The position numbers and the translations under genes were made by a program. Source: Gemmataceae bacterium (GTDB lineage Bacteria; Planctomycetota; Planctomycetia; Gemmatales; Gemmataceae). From it: a stretch of DNA of 46,743 nt. Positions 8,799 to 17,700 of this stretch are shown here, in pieces. Position 1 is the first letter of the stretch; every line of letters starts with the position of its first letter. The notes beneath the pieces are model-generated. The model searched no databases. It saw only the letters and a list, made by a program, of their open reading frames with translations, and was not told where the DNA came from. The DNA lies in the NCBI GenBank assembly GCA_028288765.1, contig JAQGHQ010000393.1, positions 1 to 46,743 on the forward strand, written 5' to 3'.

Positions 8799-11700
8799 TT
8801 ACCGCCGCTTCCCGGGCTTCCTACCCTTCACGCTCCCGGGGGCGTGGCCGTTGACGGACCCGTTCACGTCGGGGGCCGGGTGGGCCGCGGAACCCGCCGG
8901 CGCGGCCGGCACCGGGGCGGACGCGGCGAGACCGGCCCGCCTGGTATCAGAGGGCCAGTACTGTTGCGGGATCAGCCCGACCCCGATGACGACCGCCATG
9001 CTCAGCCAGAAGTTCGCACAGCCGTCGGCCAGCCGGGTGTCGAACCCGTAAGCGTGCAGCCCGATCCCCAGCTGGTTCGTCCCGAACCAGCTCCAGGCGG
9101 TGATGATGTTGCCGACGATCGCCAGCACCGCGACGCCCCGGGTCTTCACGAGTCCGCACCACCGGGCGTGCAGGATTAGCGAGTTCCAGAGGACGATCAG
9201 GACCGCCCCGTTCTCCTTCGGGTCCCAGCCCCAGAACCGGCCCCACGACTGGTCCGCCCAGATCCCGCCGAGCACCGTCCCGACGAAGCTCAGGAGCGTG
9301 GCGAAACAGACCACCCCGTAGATCATCTGGCCGAGAGTCTTGCTCAGTTCGGGCGTGAGCGCCAGCCCCGCGACCGGTCGCGCGAGCCCGGGCACCTGGG
9401 CCGGTACCGGCTCGCCGTGCGCGTCCACCGCGTCGGCCGTGGCCCGGGCCAACAACAGGCCGAGGAAGTAGAGGCCCCCGACCGCGATCATCCCGAACCG
9501 GAGGAGCGTGGACACGGCGGAGTGGACGACTTCGAACTTGGTCAGGGCGTCCAGGAGGACCCACCCGATGAGCAGCGGGATCGCGACGATACCCGCCGCG
9601 GCGGCGCCGTACGCCAGGAGTGAATCGACGGCCGGCGGCTCCGGAGAGTGGAACGAGTCCCGGATGACGGAGGCGAGCATCTGGAGGACGTAAACCACCC
9701 CGAGGAACCCGGCGACGAACGTCGCCGTGTACCCGAGGGTCACGGTGGTGACGTGGGTGGCGAGCCAGAAGTTGGTGTCCAGCACCGCCTGCATCATCTC
9801 CAGGGTGTCTTCGGTCGCGAGGTTGTGGGCGACGATCGTGGTCGCGACCCCGAGCACGGCGGCGACCACGTTCCCGATCCCGATCGGGTAGACCCGTTCC
9901 AGGATCAGGCCGAGGGCGACGCACCCCCAGCCGATGAAGATCGCCGAGGAATAGAGGTTGGTGACGAACACGAACCACCGGTCCGAGAGGTACATTCTGG
10001 TCAGCAGGCCCGCGGTGTGGACGACCAGGGTGAGGAGGAGAACCCGGGTGGCCGACCGCCGGAAGGCGTCGCCCACCCGGGGCAGTTCCGCGGCCTTGAG
10101 GGCGAACCCGAGGACCCCCAGGACGAACGCGAGGACGTACAGCCCGACACACCGAAGGAACGGCGAGAACCGGTTGTACGTGATCTCCAGGCCCGCCCGC
10201 CGCGTCTCCTCGGCGGGGATGTGGGCGAGGTACTTCGACCGGTACTCCCCAACGAGCGAGTTGAACTTGTCGGGGTTCTTCCGGCGGTGCGCCTCGATTA
10301 GCCGGTCCCACTCGGCGGCAGCCGGATTCGCGGCCAGCCGGGCCCGGAGGTCGGTCTCGCGATCCCGGCGGGCGTCGTCCTGATCCTGCTGCGGGAGCAG
10401 CGACAGGACCGCACCGAACACTTCTTCGCGTGCGCCCTCGGGGAGCATGGATGGGTCCGCGTCCATCACCATCTTGACCAGCACCGCCCGGCGCTCCGGC
10501 GGGATGCGGTCCGGGTTCCCGTCGAGCATGTGCGCCAGGAGGCGCTGTTCGTCCTCGGCGTTGAACCCGCCGGGCTTGGACCGGACCTTCGTGCGGGCCG
10601 CGGCCAGGGCCTGTGTGTAGGCTGCGTCTTCGGCGGCCTCCCGGAACTCGCCCAGGGATGCCCAGCCGATGCCGCCGCTCTGCGGGGGGAGCAGGTGGAA
10701 TTTGTTCTCGGGCGTGTCGTGGCCCCGGCCCTGGGCGACGTGCATGACCAACGAGAGCCGCTCGGCCAGTTCGAGCATCTTCGTCTCGGTCAGGTCGAGC
10801 GGTTTACCGGCCATCTTCTTCGCCCGGGCGGCTTTCGCCTTCGAGTCGATGACCTGAAACTGGTCGCGGTCGCGGAGTTCGTTGACCGAATACCGCAGCC
10901 CCTCGCGGACGGTCAGCTTGAGTTCCGCCAGCACTTGCTCGTTATCGACCCGGATGATTCGGTGCGACCACGCCGGGTCGCTCTTGTCCGCCGGCTTCGC
11001 GCCGAGCGTGTCCAGGTACCACCGGATCGCCGGCTGCTCGTCGCCGTTCGCGTCCTCGAACACCGACTTGCCGCTGATGCTCCGCAGGTAGACCCGGGCG
11101 ACGGTGTCGAGCGGCTTCACCCGCCCGCCTTCGAGTACCGGGATCCGCGCGAACCCGTCGAGGTCGAACTGGTCCTTCGGCTTCATCCGCCCGTAAACGG
11201 AAAGCAGGTACAGCGCGGCGACGGCCGTCATCGTACACGGGATCAGCCAGGTGTAGTTCCGGGCGAGCCACCCTGGACCGGCGTCGGCCGCCTCGGGTGC
11301 CACGGGACCGGCCTGGGGCGGGCCCGCGGTCGGGCCGCGGCCCAACCGGGTGAGGAATGAGACGAGCCCGACCCCGAAGTGGGCGAGTAGCCCAAGCGTG
11401 ACCATCACGCACGAGGTATACGGGATCCGCCAACCCGGGTTGTTCACCACCTGGAGGACCGTCGTCGTCTCCGTCTTGTCGAAGTTGCTCTGGTAGTATG
11501 TCTCGCCCTCGTACCGGAGCGGTTCGTTCATCCGGATCGTCTGCTCCCGGACCACTGCGCCGTCTTTATCGAGGATCTTCACCTCACTCGAGTAGTTCTT
11601 GGGCTTGTTCGTCCCGGGATAGCGGTCGAACCGAAACTTCACCAGGGAGATGCTGAACGGCTTGTAGTATCGCTTGGACCGGAGGGAAAGGTCGTACGTC

Positions 11701-12620
11701 TTCCCGTCTACGGTCAGCGAGTCGTCCTTCAGGTAAAGGGAGAGCAGGTAGATCCCGAGGACCTGATCGGTCCCCTTCTTGAAGAACTTCACGTAGGCCG
11801 AAGGGATGTCGACCTTCTGGTTCGGGTCCACCCCGGACACCTCGCCGCGCTCGACCGCGATCCGCTGGCCACCGGCCTGCACGGCGTGCCCGGCCGTCGC
11901 CGGGTTGGGGCGGCCGGCGGGCTTCTCCAGGGCGGAGTTCACCATGTACTTCACGATTTCCAGGTCCACCGGCAGGTCCGGGTGGGTGATCCGTCCCGCC
12001 CCCGCGCGGAGCGCGGAAGCGGGGATCACGGTCATCGTGTCGGTCGAGGGGTCGGATCGGTCGACGACGGCTAATTCGTAGTTCCGGCTGTCCACGGAGT
12101 AGTTGGCCGACTTCCCTTCCTCGATTACCATCTGCTGCTCGACCGCAAATTCGCGGGTAACGAACTCCCCCACGAAGAGGAGGACGAGCCCGCTGTGGAG
12201 GAGCAGGACGCCGGACCGTTTCCACGAAACTCGGAACCGGAGGGCGTGGGCCGTCAGGAGGTTCACGAGCATCGCCCCGCCGAGCACCTTCCCGGCCGGG
12301 AATGGGAACGACCCGGCCCAGTACGTCCCTTTCGGGAGGTCGAAGAACACCTGCCCGAACTTGTTGAACAGGTCGAACGGGACCAGGACGTACCACGACC
12401 AGAAGTACTTTTCGACCACGGTCCAGATGCCGAAATCGACCTGCGCGAGCGTCCCGAAGAACACGAGCAGGATGGACAGCGCGAAGAGACCGACCGTGAG
12501 TTGCAGCGAAGCGAGGGCCTTGAAGCCCTTGTAAACGTAGTACCCGGGGCCGGGCGCCGGCCGGCCCGACGGGTGCTCCCCGGCCCCGGAGGCATCGGGC
12601 TCGGCGATGGTCGTACTCAT
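8799..12620 (-). CDS. ccsBA: ResB-CcsA fusion, system II cytochrome c biogenesis protein
   Basis: This 1273-residue membrane protein joins the two parts of the system II haem-export and cytochrome c synthetase complex. The N-terminal ResB/CcsB part (about 25-470) has membrane spans near 35-55 and further spans before a large outside domain. The C-terminal CcsA part (about 850-1230) has many spans and the haem-handling tryptophan-rich motif WGRFWGWDPKE near 1125-1140. It attaches haem to apocytochromes outside the membrane. A long hydrophilic section (about 500-830), rich in Asp and Lys, separates the two parts and has no family that I recognise. The gene follows a lipoprotein gene with a 45-base gap, which suggests an operon. 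The C-terminal tail after about 1235 is Ala/Pro-rich and basic. Confidence 0.9.
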   Translation of the reverse strand: MSTTIAEPDASGAGEHPSGRPAPGPGYYVYKGFKALASLQLTVGLFALSILLVFFGTLAQVDFGIWTVVEKYFWSWYVLVPFDLFNKFGQVFFDLPKGTYWAGSFPFPAGKVLGGAMLVNLLTAHALRFRVSWKRSGVLLLHSGLVLLFVGEFVTREFAVEQQMVIEEGKSANYSVDSRNYELAVVDRSDPSTDTMTVIPASALRAGAGRITHPDLPVDLEIVKYMVNSALEKPAGRPNPATAGHAVQAGGQRIAVERGEVSGVDPNQKVDIPSAYVKFFKKGTDQVLGIYLLSLYLKDDSLTVDGKTYDLSLRSKRYYKPFSISLVKFRFDRYPGTNKPKNYSSEVKILDKDGAVVREQTIRMNEPLRYEGETYYQSNFDKTETTTVLQVVNNPGWRIPYTSCVMVTLGLLAHFGVGLVSFLTRLGRGPTAGPPQAGPVAPEAADAGPGWLARNYTWLIPCTMTAVAALYLLSVYGRMKPKDQFDLDGFARIPVLEGGRVKPLDTVARVYLRSISGKSVFEDANGDEQPAIRWYLDTLGAKPADKSDPAWSHRIIRVDNEQVLAELKLTVREGLRYSVNELRDRDQFQVIDSKAKAARAKKMAGKPLDLTETKMLELAERLSLVMHVAQGRGHDTPENKFHLLPPQSGGIGWASLGEFREAAEDAAYTQALAAARTKVRSKPGGFNAEDEQRLLAHMLDGNPDRIPPERRAVLVKMVMDADPSMLPEGAREEVFGAVLSLLPQQDQDDARRDRETDLRARLAANPAAAEWDRLIEAHRRKNPDKFNSLVGEYRSKYLAHIPAEETRRAGLEITYNRFSPFLRCVGLYVLAFVLGVLGFALKAAELPRVGDAFRRSATRVLLLTLVVHTAGLLTRMYLSDRWFVFVTNLYSSAIFIGWGCVALGLILERVYPIGIGNVVAAVLGVATTIVAHNLATEDTLEMMQAVLDTNFWLATHVTTVTLGYTATFVAGFLGVVYVLQMLASVIRDSFHSPEPPAVDSLLAYGAAAAGIVAIPLLIGWVLLDALTKFEVVHSAVSTLLRFGMIAVGGLYFLGLLLARATADAVDAHGEPVPAQVPGLARPVAGLALTPELSKTLGQMIYGVVCFATLLSFVGTVLGGIWADQSWGRFWGWDPKENGAVLIVLWNSLILHARWCGLVKTRGVAVLAIVGNIITAWSWFGTNQLGIGLHAYGFDTRLADGCANFWLSMAVVIGVGLIPQQYWPSDTRRAGLAASAPVPAAPAGSAAHPAPDVNGSVNGHAPGSVKGRKPGKRR

Positions 12621-12665
12621 CTCGAACTCCTCGGGAACCGGGCGCGGCCGCCCGGCGGAGAGTCG

Positions 12666-13283
12666 TTAGCGCTGCTTCCCCATCATCGGGCCGGACGCGG
12701 GATTCTTCGGCCCCCGGAGGTCCACCCGCAGCCCCTTCCCGCCGGTGGCGTCGAACGGGCTCGTGTACCTCGGGACGTCGTCGGCATCGAAGTCGATACC
12801 GACCTGGCCGGCCCACCGATCGAGGTTCTGGACCAGCCCGCCACCCGGGACGTAGGTGATCGTCACTTCTTGTGGCGCGTCCGGAGGGCCGAACCTCAGC
12901 GTCTCGTCGATCTTCGTGGTGATCGGGCCGCGAGTGACCGTACGCGGGCCGGTCTTCGTCCAGCCGGCGGGTAGGTTGAACGCGGGGAGGGCTGTGGGGT
13001 CGGCTTGAAGACGGACGCTCGCGGCAACCTTGTCGAACTCGGCCTCGTGCCCGGCGACCTGGTCGGCGGTGCCGGCGAATTTGAAATACCAGACCGGCGA
13101 GTCGGCGGGGTACACCGCCCCGAGGATGCGGTACTCGGTCGCGGTCTTCCCCTCATCGGGGTTCTTCGGCACCTTGTACGACTGGATCCCGTCCTCGCTC
13201 CCGCACCCGGCCCCGAGAAGCGCGACACCTGCCAGCGCGACAATCGACAGAACAGAGCGGACGCGGCGGAGCGGGACGGCCAT
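12666..13283 (-). CDS. Lipoprotein of unknown function upstream of ccsBA
   Basis: This 205-residue protein begins with a basic N-terminus and a hydrophobic stretch ending in LGAGC, a lipobox with Cys27, so it should be lipid-anchored outside the cytoplasm. The mature part has WYFKFAG near 65 and an acidic, beta-rich look; I recognise no family. It is encoded 45 bases before the cytochrome c assembly fusion on the same strand. A role in that process is therefore possible but only by position. Confidence 0.7.
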   Translation of the reverse strand: MAVPLRRVRSVLSIVALAGVALLGAGCGSEDGIQSYKVPKNPDEGKTATEYRILGAVYPADSPVWYFKFAGTADQVAGHEAEFDKVAASVRLQADPTALPAFNLPAGWTKTGPRTVTRGPITTKIDETLRFGPPDAPQEVTITYVPGGGLVQNLDRWAGQVGIDFDADDVPRYTSPFDATGGKGLRVDLRGPKNPASGPMMGKQR

Positions 13284-13526
13284 TGGCGGGAGTCTCGGAG
13301 ACGGCCCGGCGGGCCGGGGGGGCGGGCGGAGAGTCGGGAAGCCTTATCCCCCATTCTTCAGAGCTTAACAGTGTCCGTCAAGGCACCCTTGAGCCGCCCG
13401 GCCGAGATAGACCGGTCTGGCCGACCGCCCGAGAGCCGACCGACGAGACACTTTCGCCGCCGCTTTTCAGCTTCGGATCGGGCGGTCGGGCCATGCAGAC
13501 CGGAAGGACGGCAAAAGGGGTTACCG

Positions 13527-13635
13527 ATGTATCAGTATCTGCTGTCCGAAGAGGGGTGTCCAGAGAAGGTGGAAGTCTTCCTGAAGTGGGTCACCACCCC
13601 GGGGGCGACGGGGTGGCGGACGGGAGATAGCCCTG
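13527..13635 (+). pseudogene. Possible 5-prime fragment of a gene broken by a repeat
   Basis: An AAAAGGGG ribosome-like site precedes an ATG at 13527. The first 36 or so codons (MYQYLLSEEGCPEKVEVFL onward) have coding-like third positions. The frame then enters the inverted repeat at 13636 and becomes Arg-rich non-protein-like sequence. This looks like a gene start whose remainder was lost or displaced. It could also be a chance frame, and I do not recognise the protein. Confidence 0.25.
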
Positions 13636-13794
13636 ATTTCGCACCGCGGAGAGCGCGGAGGACGCAAAGGGGAATCCGGACCGGAGTTCGAAGAACGGGG
13701 AGGCCGGGCTCCTCCGCACGACGGATCAGACGCTCGGGTCCGAACTTCTGTCCGGCCGTTCCTCTGCGATCTCTGCGGGCTCCGCGGTGAGAAA
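13636..13794. repeat. Imperfect inverted repeat pair (CACCGCGGAGAGCG family)
   Basis: The left arm around 13638-13672 reads GCACCGCGGAGAGCGCGGAGG. The right arm around 13761-13794 is its inverse with several mismatches (CTCTGCGGGCTCCGCGGTGAG). About 90 bp of GC-rich DNA lies between. It resembles a dispersed intergenic repeat type, not a terminator, because the loop is long and there is no T tract. Confidence 0.5.
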
Positions 13795-13839
13795 TACAGG
13801 ATAGGTCGGACCAGGGTCGGCCTGCCGTCTCGTACCGAC

Positions 13840-14709
13840 TCACGACTCGGCAACCACGGGGTTCCGCAATACGCCAATCCCCTCGATCTCGATCTCGGCG
13901 ATGTCGCCGGCCTTCAAGAGGATCGGCGGTTTACGGGCGATCCCGACACCCGGCGGTGTGCCGGTGAAGATCAGGTCGCCCGGCTCCAGCGTCACCACCT
14001 GCGACAGGAACCAGAGCAGGTGGGGCACGCCGAAGATGAACTCCTTCGTGTTCGAGTTCTGTAGCGTTTGCCCGTTCAGCCGCAACTGCACCTGCAACTT
14101 GTGCGGGTCGGTCAGCTCGTCGGGGGTCACCACCACCGGCCCGATCGGGGCGAACGTGTCGAACGTCTTCCCGATGATCCACTGCTTTTCCTCGCCGCGG
14201 AACTGCCAGTCCCGCGCGGACACGTCGTGGCCGCAGGTGTACCCGCCGACGTACCCGAACGCCGACTGGTCGTTCGGGATGTGCCGGCCGGTCTTGCCGA
14301 TCACGATCACCAGCTCGGCCTCGTAATCCACCTTCTGGGCGACCTTCGGCAACTTGATCGCCTCGCCGGTGGCGATCAGGGTGTTCGGGAACTTGCCGAA
14401 CACCACCGGCTCGGTCGGGATCGCCTTCCCACCCTCGATCGCGTGGTCGCGGTAGTTCAGCCCGATGCACAGGATCTTGCCCGGGTTCGGGACGGGCGGG
14501 AGCAGTTTGACCGCGTTCCCGGCGTACTTCACCGCGGCCGGGGACTTGGCGGCGGCCACGGCCGCCGCCCGGACGGCGGAGCTCGCCGCGAGCAGGTCTT
14601 TGATGCACCGGGGCAAACCGGGGTCGGTCGCGTGGAGGTCGACGAACGACTCGCCGACCTGGGCCGCCGCCCGCGGGCCGGTCGGGGTGAGGATGGTGGC
14701 CAAGCGCAT
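13840..14709 (-). CDS. Fumarylacetoacetate hydrolase (FAH)-family protein
   Basis: This 289-residue protein has the FAH fold signatures in order: a GLNYRDHA loop, the EAELVIVIGK metal-binding strand, the YTCGHDVSARDWQ segment and the FTGTPPGVGI loop near the C-terminus. Family members use Mg or Mn to cleave, hydrate or isomerise beta-diketo acids in aromatic or sugar-acid breakdown. The exact reaction cannot be told here. Its length and N-terminal extension fit the 2-hydroxyhepta-2,4-dienedioate isomerase and ureidoglycolate-lyase-like branch. It has no operon partner. Repeat-rich DNA flanks it on both sides. Confidence 0.85.
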   Translation of the reverse strand: MRLATILTPTGPRAAAQVGESFVDLHATDPGLPRCIKDLLAASSAVRAAAVAAAKSPAAVKYAGNAVKLLPPVPNPGKILCIGLNYRDHAIEGGKAIPTEPVVFGKFPNTLIATGEAIKLPKVAQKVDYEAELVIVIGKTGRHIPNDQSAFGYVGGYTCGHDVSARDWQFRGEEKQWIIGKTFDTFAPIGPVVVTPDELTDPHKLQVQLRLNGQTLQNSNTKEFIFGVPHLLWFLSQVVTLEPGDLIFTGTPPGVGIARKPPILLKAGDIAEIEIEGIGVLRNPVVAES

Positions 14710-14980
14710 GAGAAGCTCCGGATGCGGTTGATCGAATGCGGAGTATTGAATGAGTTGCGGGATGATTGTGTAGGTCGGGTCGAACTCCCCGGCCGGGCCC
14801 GGGTCACTACGCCCGAGGGCCGGCCGTCACCTCCGCCAACGTCCCCGGCGGGGATAGTACCCGCGGGAAAGGATTCGGGCGGAACCGGTCGGGCTCGCGA
14901 GTCACCGGGTTCTTCTCTGTCGGCACCGGTCGCCAGACCGATGCCGGCACTCCCGTCCGCGGACTGGTCCCGCCCGCCCG

Positions 14981-15456
14981 AATTGGCTTCGTTCGGTCGA
15001 ATCGACCCCCGTGCCGACGGGCGTTAGCCGGTCGCCCCGACACGAGGCAGAACGTCCCCGGGAATTGGGTTCGTTCGGCAGAATCGGCCGGCGGACCGGC
15101 GGGAGCCCGGGTGGTGGCAGGGAATGGCAGGATTTGGCAGTCCCAGGACGGGAGAGGCCGATCTCGTAATCTCCGAGTCGGGACCGAGCTGGCAATCCGC
15201 TGGGTAGCATGAGCGGGTGATGCAGATCGGGTTCGTTCTGCAAAACCGACCTCCCACCGGGTGGAAACCGCCCCCCCCGGATTGGGTTCGTTCCGCAAAA
15301 CGACCTCCCGACCGCTCCGGTGGTCGACCCGAACCGGGGAGGACCGATGCGGGTTGGGTTCGTTCCGCAAAACCGACCCTGCCCGAGCGGGTCGGCTCGG
15401 CCCGAGGTGTGAAGGAAGCGTGTCGATTGGGTTCGTTCGGCAGAATCGACCCCCCC
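14981..15456 (+). repeat. Cluster of six short interspersed repeats (TTGGGTTCGTTCsGCAAAA)
   Basis: Copies of about 27-30 bp lie at 14982-15011, 15063-15090, 15225-15256, 15281-15309, 15351-15382 and 15424-15455, all in the same direction. The shared core is TTGGGTTCGTTC followed by GCAAAA or GCAGAA and CGACC. Spacing varies from about 55 to 160 bases, and the sequences between copies are unlike. Read on the minus strand in one frame they give recurring AERTQ or RTNPI peptides, a trap for automatic gene calling. The core matches the copies at 480-764. Confidence 0.8.
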
Positions 15457-15508
15457 AACCGACGCGGGTGTGACCGGTAGTCCGCTCGCGTTTTTGACGG
15501 GTATTGCT

Positions 15509-15596
15509 GCACCGGTCAGGAGACCGGTGCCACAACGGAAGACGGAACTCTTCCCCGGGGCTTTTCTTCTCATGGCACCGGTCTCCTGACCGGTGC
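15509..15596. repeat. Perfect 24-bp inverted repeat of a palindromic unit
   Basis: The unit GCACCGGTC-AGGA-GACCGGTGC plus CA at 15509-15532 returns exactly inverted at 15573-15596. Each unit is itself a palindrome with 9-bp arms, so two small hairpins or one large hairpin can form. The 40 bases between are not coding. A diverged copy (CACCGGTCGCCAGACCGATGC) is near 14920. Confidence 0.75.
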
Positions 15597-15878
15597 AGGC
15601 ACCCAGATCCGAGGACGAAAACTCCCGAAAACCAGCCGAAGCGATCGCGAGCCCGACCGGTTACGCCAAACGACGCTCCGACCCCCACTCCCCGCTCATC
15701 GGAGTCCACCGGCCACTCGATCCGGCCTCCCAACGCGAGGGTGCGTACCACGACCTTGGGCGTGGGCCGCACTGCCTCCAGTGTACCTGGGCGACGTGCC
15801 GGTCCGAAGACGAGCTGGACGTTGAAACGGGAAGCTCCGGGCCGGGCTCGCGAACCCGACCGAGTACTCCCAAACGAT

Positions 15879-17696
15879 TCAGGACTCCGCCCGGAAGAAC
15901 GGGTCGAAATCGACCGCCCGGTGGTACGGCCCACCCCACATGCTCGGGACCGGCATGTGCTGGACCAGGCTGGGGGCGTGAAGGAGAACGCCCGCCGAGT
16001 GCCTGAGTGCGATCCGCCCCAACCGGATGTCGAGGTTCCCCGACTCGCGGTCCCACTCACGGAGGACGGTGACGAGAGCAGCTCTCGAAAGAAGGATCGC
16101 CTGGGACCCATAAAACATGTGCGTCACCCGGGCAACCGAACCACCTTTGGACTGAGACGGGAATGCCCTTCGGGGGGTGTCTTCGACGGGGAGGCCGGGG
16201 TTGTACAGCGACCCCGTCCAGAGCCACCCGTCCCGGAGCGGGGCCCAGGCGAGCAGGTTCTGGCGCAGGTGGAGGTTGAACAGCAGGTCGTTCTCCAGGA
16301 GCAAGTAGTACTCGGCCTCCTCTTCCGCTGCCCGGAGCAGCATCCGGTGGGCCGTCGCGATGTGGCGTGCCCCGGACGTCGGACCCGTTCCGTCGTCGAC
16401 CACGACGACCGGATCCTCGCCCCAGTCCGTTGCCCGCCACCGGGCCATCGTCCCTTCCCAAACGTCCCGCCGCTCAAGACAGGTGTACATGAACGCGCGG
16501 AGTGTGGGCGCAGCCGGGCGGGCAGGCACCGGTCCGGGTCGGCCCGCGAGCTCGCGGCGCAGCTCCCCCAGCCACTCGAAACACTCCGCCTCCAGCGGTA
16601 GGTCGGGGTTGTACCAGTTCGCCTCGGTCCGCTGGGTAGTCAAATATCCTGTCGACGGGCCGACGCGGAACTTATCCGCACACCGGTGGACGAACAGGGG
16701 GCCCCCGTCCGGGCCGACGTGGAGGAAGCTGTGGACGGACCATCTCATCTGGTCCCGGTACATCGTGTACCCTTGCCCGCAGGCCGGCCAGGCGACCTCC
16801 AACGCCCCCTTGTCCCCGTACCCGTGGAGAAAGCTCCAGTCGCTGTGATCGCAGTACCACCACGCGAGCTGGAGCGGTTGCCAGGACGCCCGCTTGTGGA
16901 CGACGAACTGGCCGGTCTCGATCGACGTCCGACCCGGTGGCCCGATCCCGAACACCCGCCAGTCCGGCGGCGGGCCGGTCGGGAGATCCGGCCAGAAGAC
17001 GGCCCCGGTGGCCCGGTAGCCCGGTTCGTCGAAGAGGACCGACGGGTCCCGGGCCGGGTAAGAATCGGCGTCGAGCGAAAGCACCTCCTCGAAAGGGGAG
17101 TGCAGAACCGCGTACACCTTCAACTCCCAGCCGTTGAGGATCCGACACGGATACTGGGTACGAACCGCGTCGGCATCCACGCATTCGACCCCGAACCGTT
17201 CCAGGATGGCCCGCCGAGATGCCGGCAGCTCGTCATCCCGGCCGAGATACCAGACCTGGATCGGGAGCGCACACCCGACGTGGCGGATCGCCCGAACGGT
17301 CACATACACCGACGGGAAGTACGGGGCCCCGCCGCCGGCGATAACGATCCCCCGGCCGCGGAACCGACCGGCCGGGTACGGGCCAAGGGCGCCGAGGAAC
17401 CGGCCGGCCGCGAGCCGGTGTGCCTGGTGGGTGACGTCCCAGAATCCCCACCCGTGCGGCCACGCCTGAGCCGGGCCGGCCAGCAGGTCGGCGAGGGCCT
17501 CGGCCGGCATGTCCGGCCGGACGCCGGCCGCGGGGTCGCTGCCGTCGCCGGGGAAGTGGTGGTCGGCGAACGGGCACGCCCGACAGGTGTCGGGGGTGAC
17601 CATCCGCGAACCAGCCAGTTTGGGCGACCGGCACAGGTAGGTCGACCGGGAACGGGGCTCCCGGCGGTGCCGGCAGGACGGGAACAGGTTCGGCAT
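15879..17696 (-). CDS. Two-domain glycosyltransferase with N-terminal Cys motif
   Basis: This is a 605-residue protein with no signal peptide. Cys8, Cys22, Cys38 and Cys41 make a compact metal-binding-like N-terminus often seen before planctomycete glycosyltransferase domains. A first catalytic domain (about 112-370) holds the DAD motif at 209-211 within LSLDADSYPARDP, reminiscent of MNN1-type (GT71) alpha-mannosyltransferases. A second domain (about 388-600) has VVVVDDG and the LLLENDLLF acidic triad, typical of another GT-A transferase. It therefore probably adds two sugars, or forms a repeating unit, using nucleotide sugars in the cytoplasm. Its ATG lies four bases after the stop of the upstream unknown gene, so the two are co-translated. 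Confidence 0.75.
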   Translation of the reverse strand: MPNLFPSCRHRREPRSRSTYLCRSPKLAGSRMVTPDTCRACPFADHHFPGDGSDPAAGVRPDMPAEALADLLAGPAQAWPHGWGFWDVTHQAHRLAAGRFLGALGPYPAGRFRGRGIVIAGGGAPYFPSVYVTVRAIRHVGCALPIQVWYLGRDDELPASRRAILERFGVECVDADAVRTQYPCRILNGWELKVYAVLHSPFEEVLSLDADSYPARDPSVLFDEPGYRATGAVFWPDLPTGPPPDWRVFGIGPPGRTSIETGQFVVHKRASWQPLQLAWWYCDHSDWSFLHGYGDKGALEVAWPACGQGYTMYRDQMRWSVHSFLHVGPDGGPLFVHRCADKFRVGPSTGYLTTQRTEANWYNPDLPLEAECFEWLGELRRELAGRPGPVPARPAAPTLRAFMYTCLERRDVWEGTMARWRATDWGEDPVVVVDDGTGPTSGARHIATAHRMLLRAAEEEAEYYLLLENDLLFNLHLRQNLLAWAPLRDGWLWTGSLYNPGLPVEDTPRRAFPSQSKGGSVARVTHMFYGSQAILLSRAALVTVLREWDRESGNLDIRLGRIALRHSAGVLLHAPSLVQHMPVPSMWGGPYHRAVDFDPFFRAES

Positions 17697-17700
17697 TGGG

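Larger units (their letters stand above)
13284..13839. other. Gap between the lipoprotein gene and the FAH-family gene
   Basis: This 556-base gap holds a short coding-looking fragment (13527-13635) and an imperfect inverted repeat, both listed separately. The part next to 13284 should carry the promoter of the leftward lipoprotein-ccsBA operon; I could not pick out boxes with confidence. Confidence 0.5.
14710..15878. other. 1.2-kb non-coding region rich in dispersed repeats
   Basis: No gene can be supported here. Long open frames cross it, but they are produced by the repeats and give unlike, Arg/Pro/Thr-rich proteins in several frames. It holds six copies of the TTGGGTTCGT repeat and a perfect 24-bp inverted repeat, both listed. 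A diverged copy of the latter is near 14919-14943. The final 280 bases before 15878 show nothing that I can name. Confidence 0.6.

Noticed and set aside
14981..15456. CRISPR array
   Set aside because: Repeats diverge from each other, the spacing runs from about 55 to 160 bases, and there are no cas genes nearby.
14807..16111. Long minus-strand open frames across the 15-kb repeat region
   Set aside because: They are built from the TTGGGTTCGT repeats, overlap in several frames, and run into the real glycosyltransferase gene.
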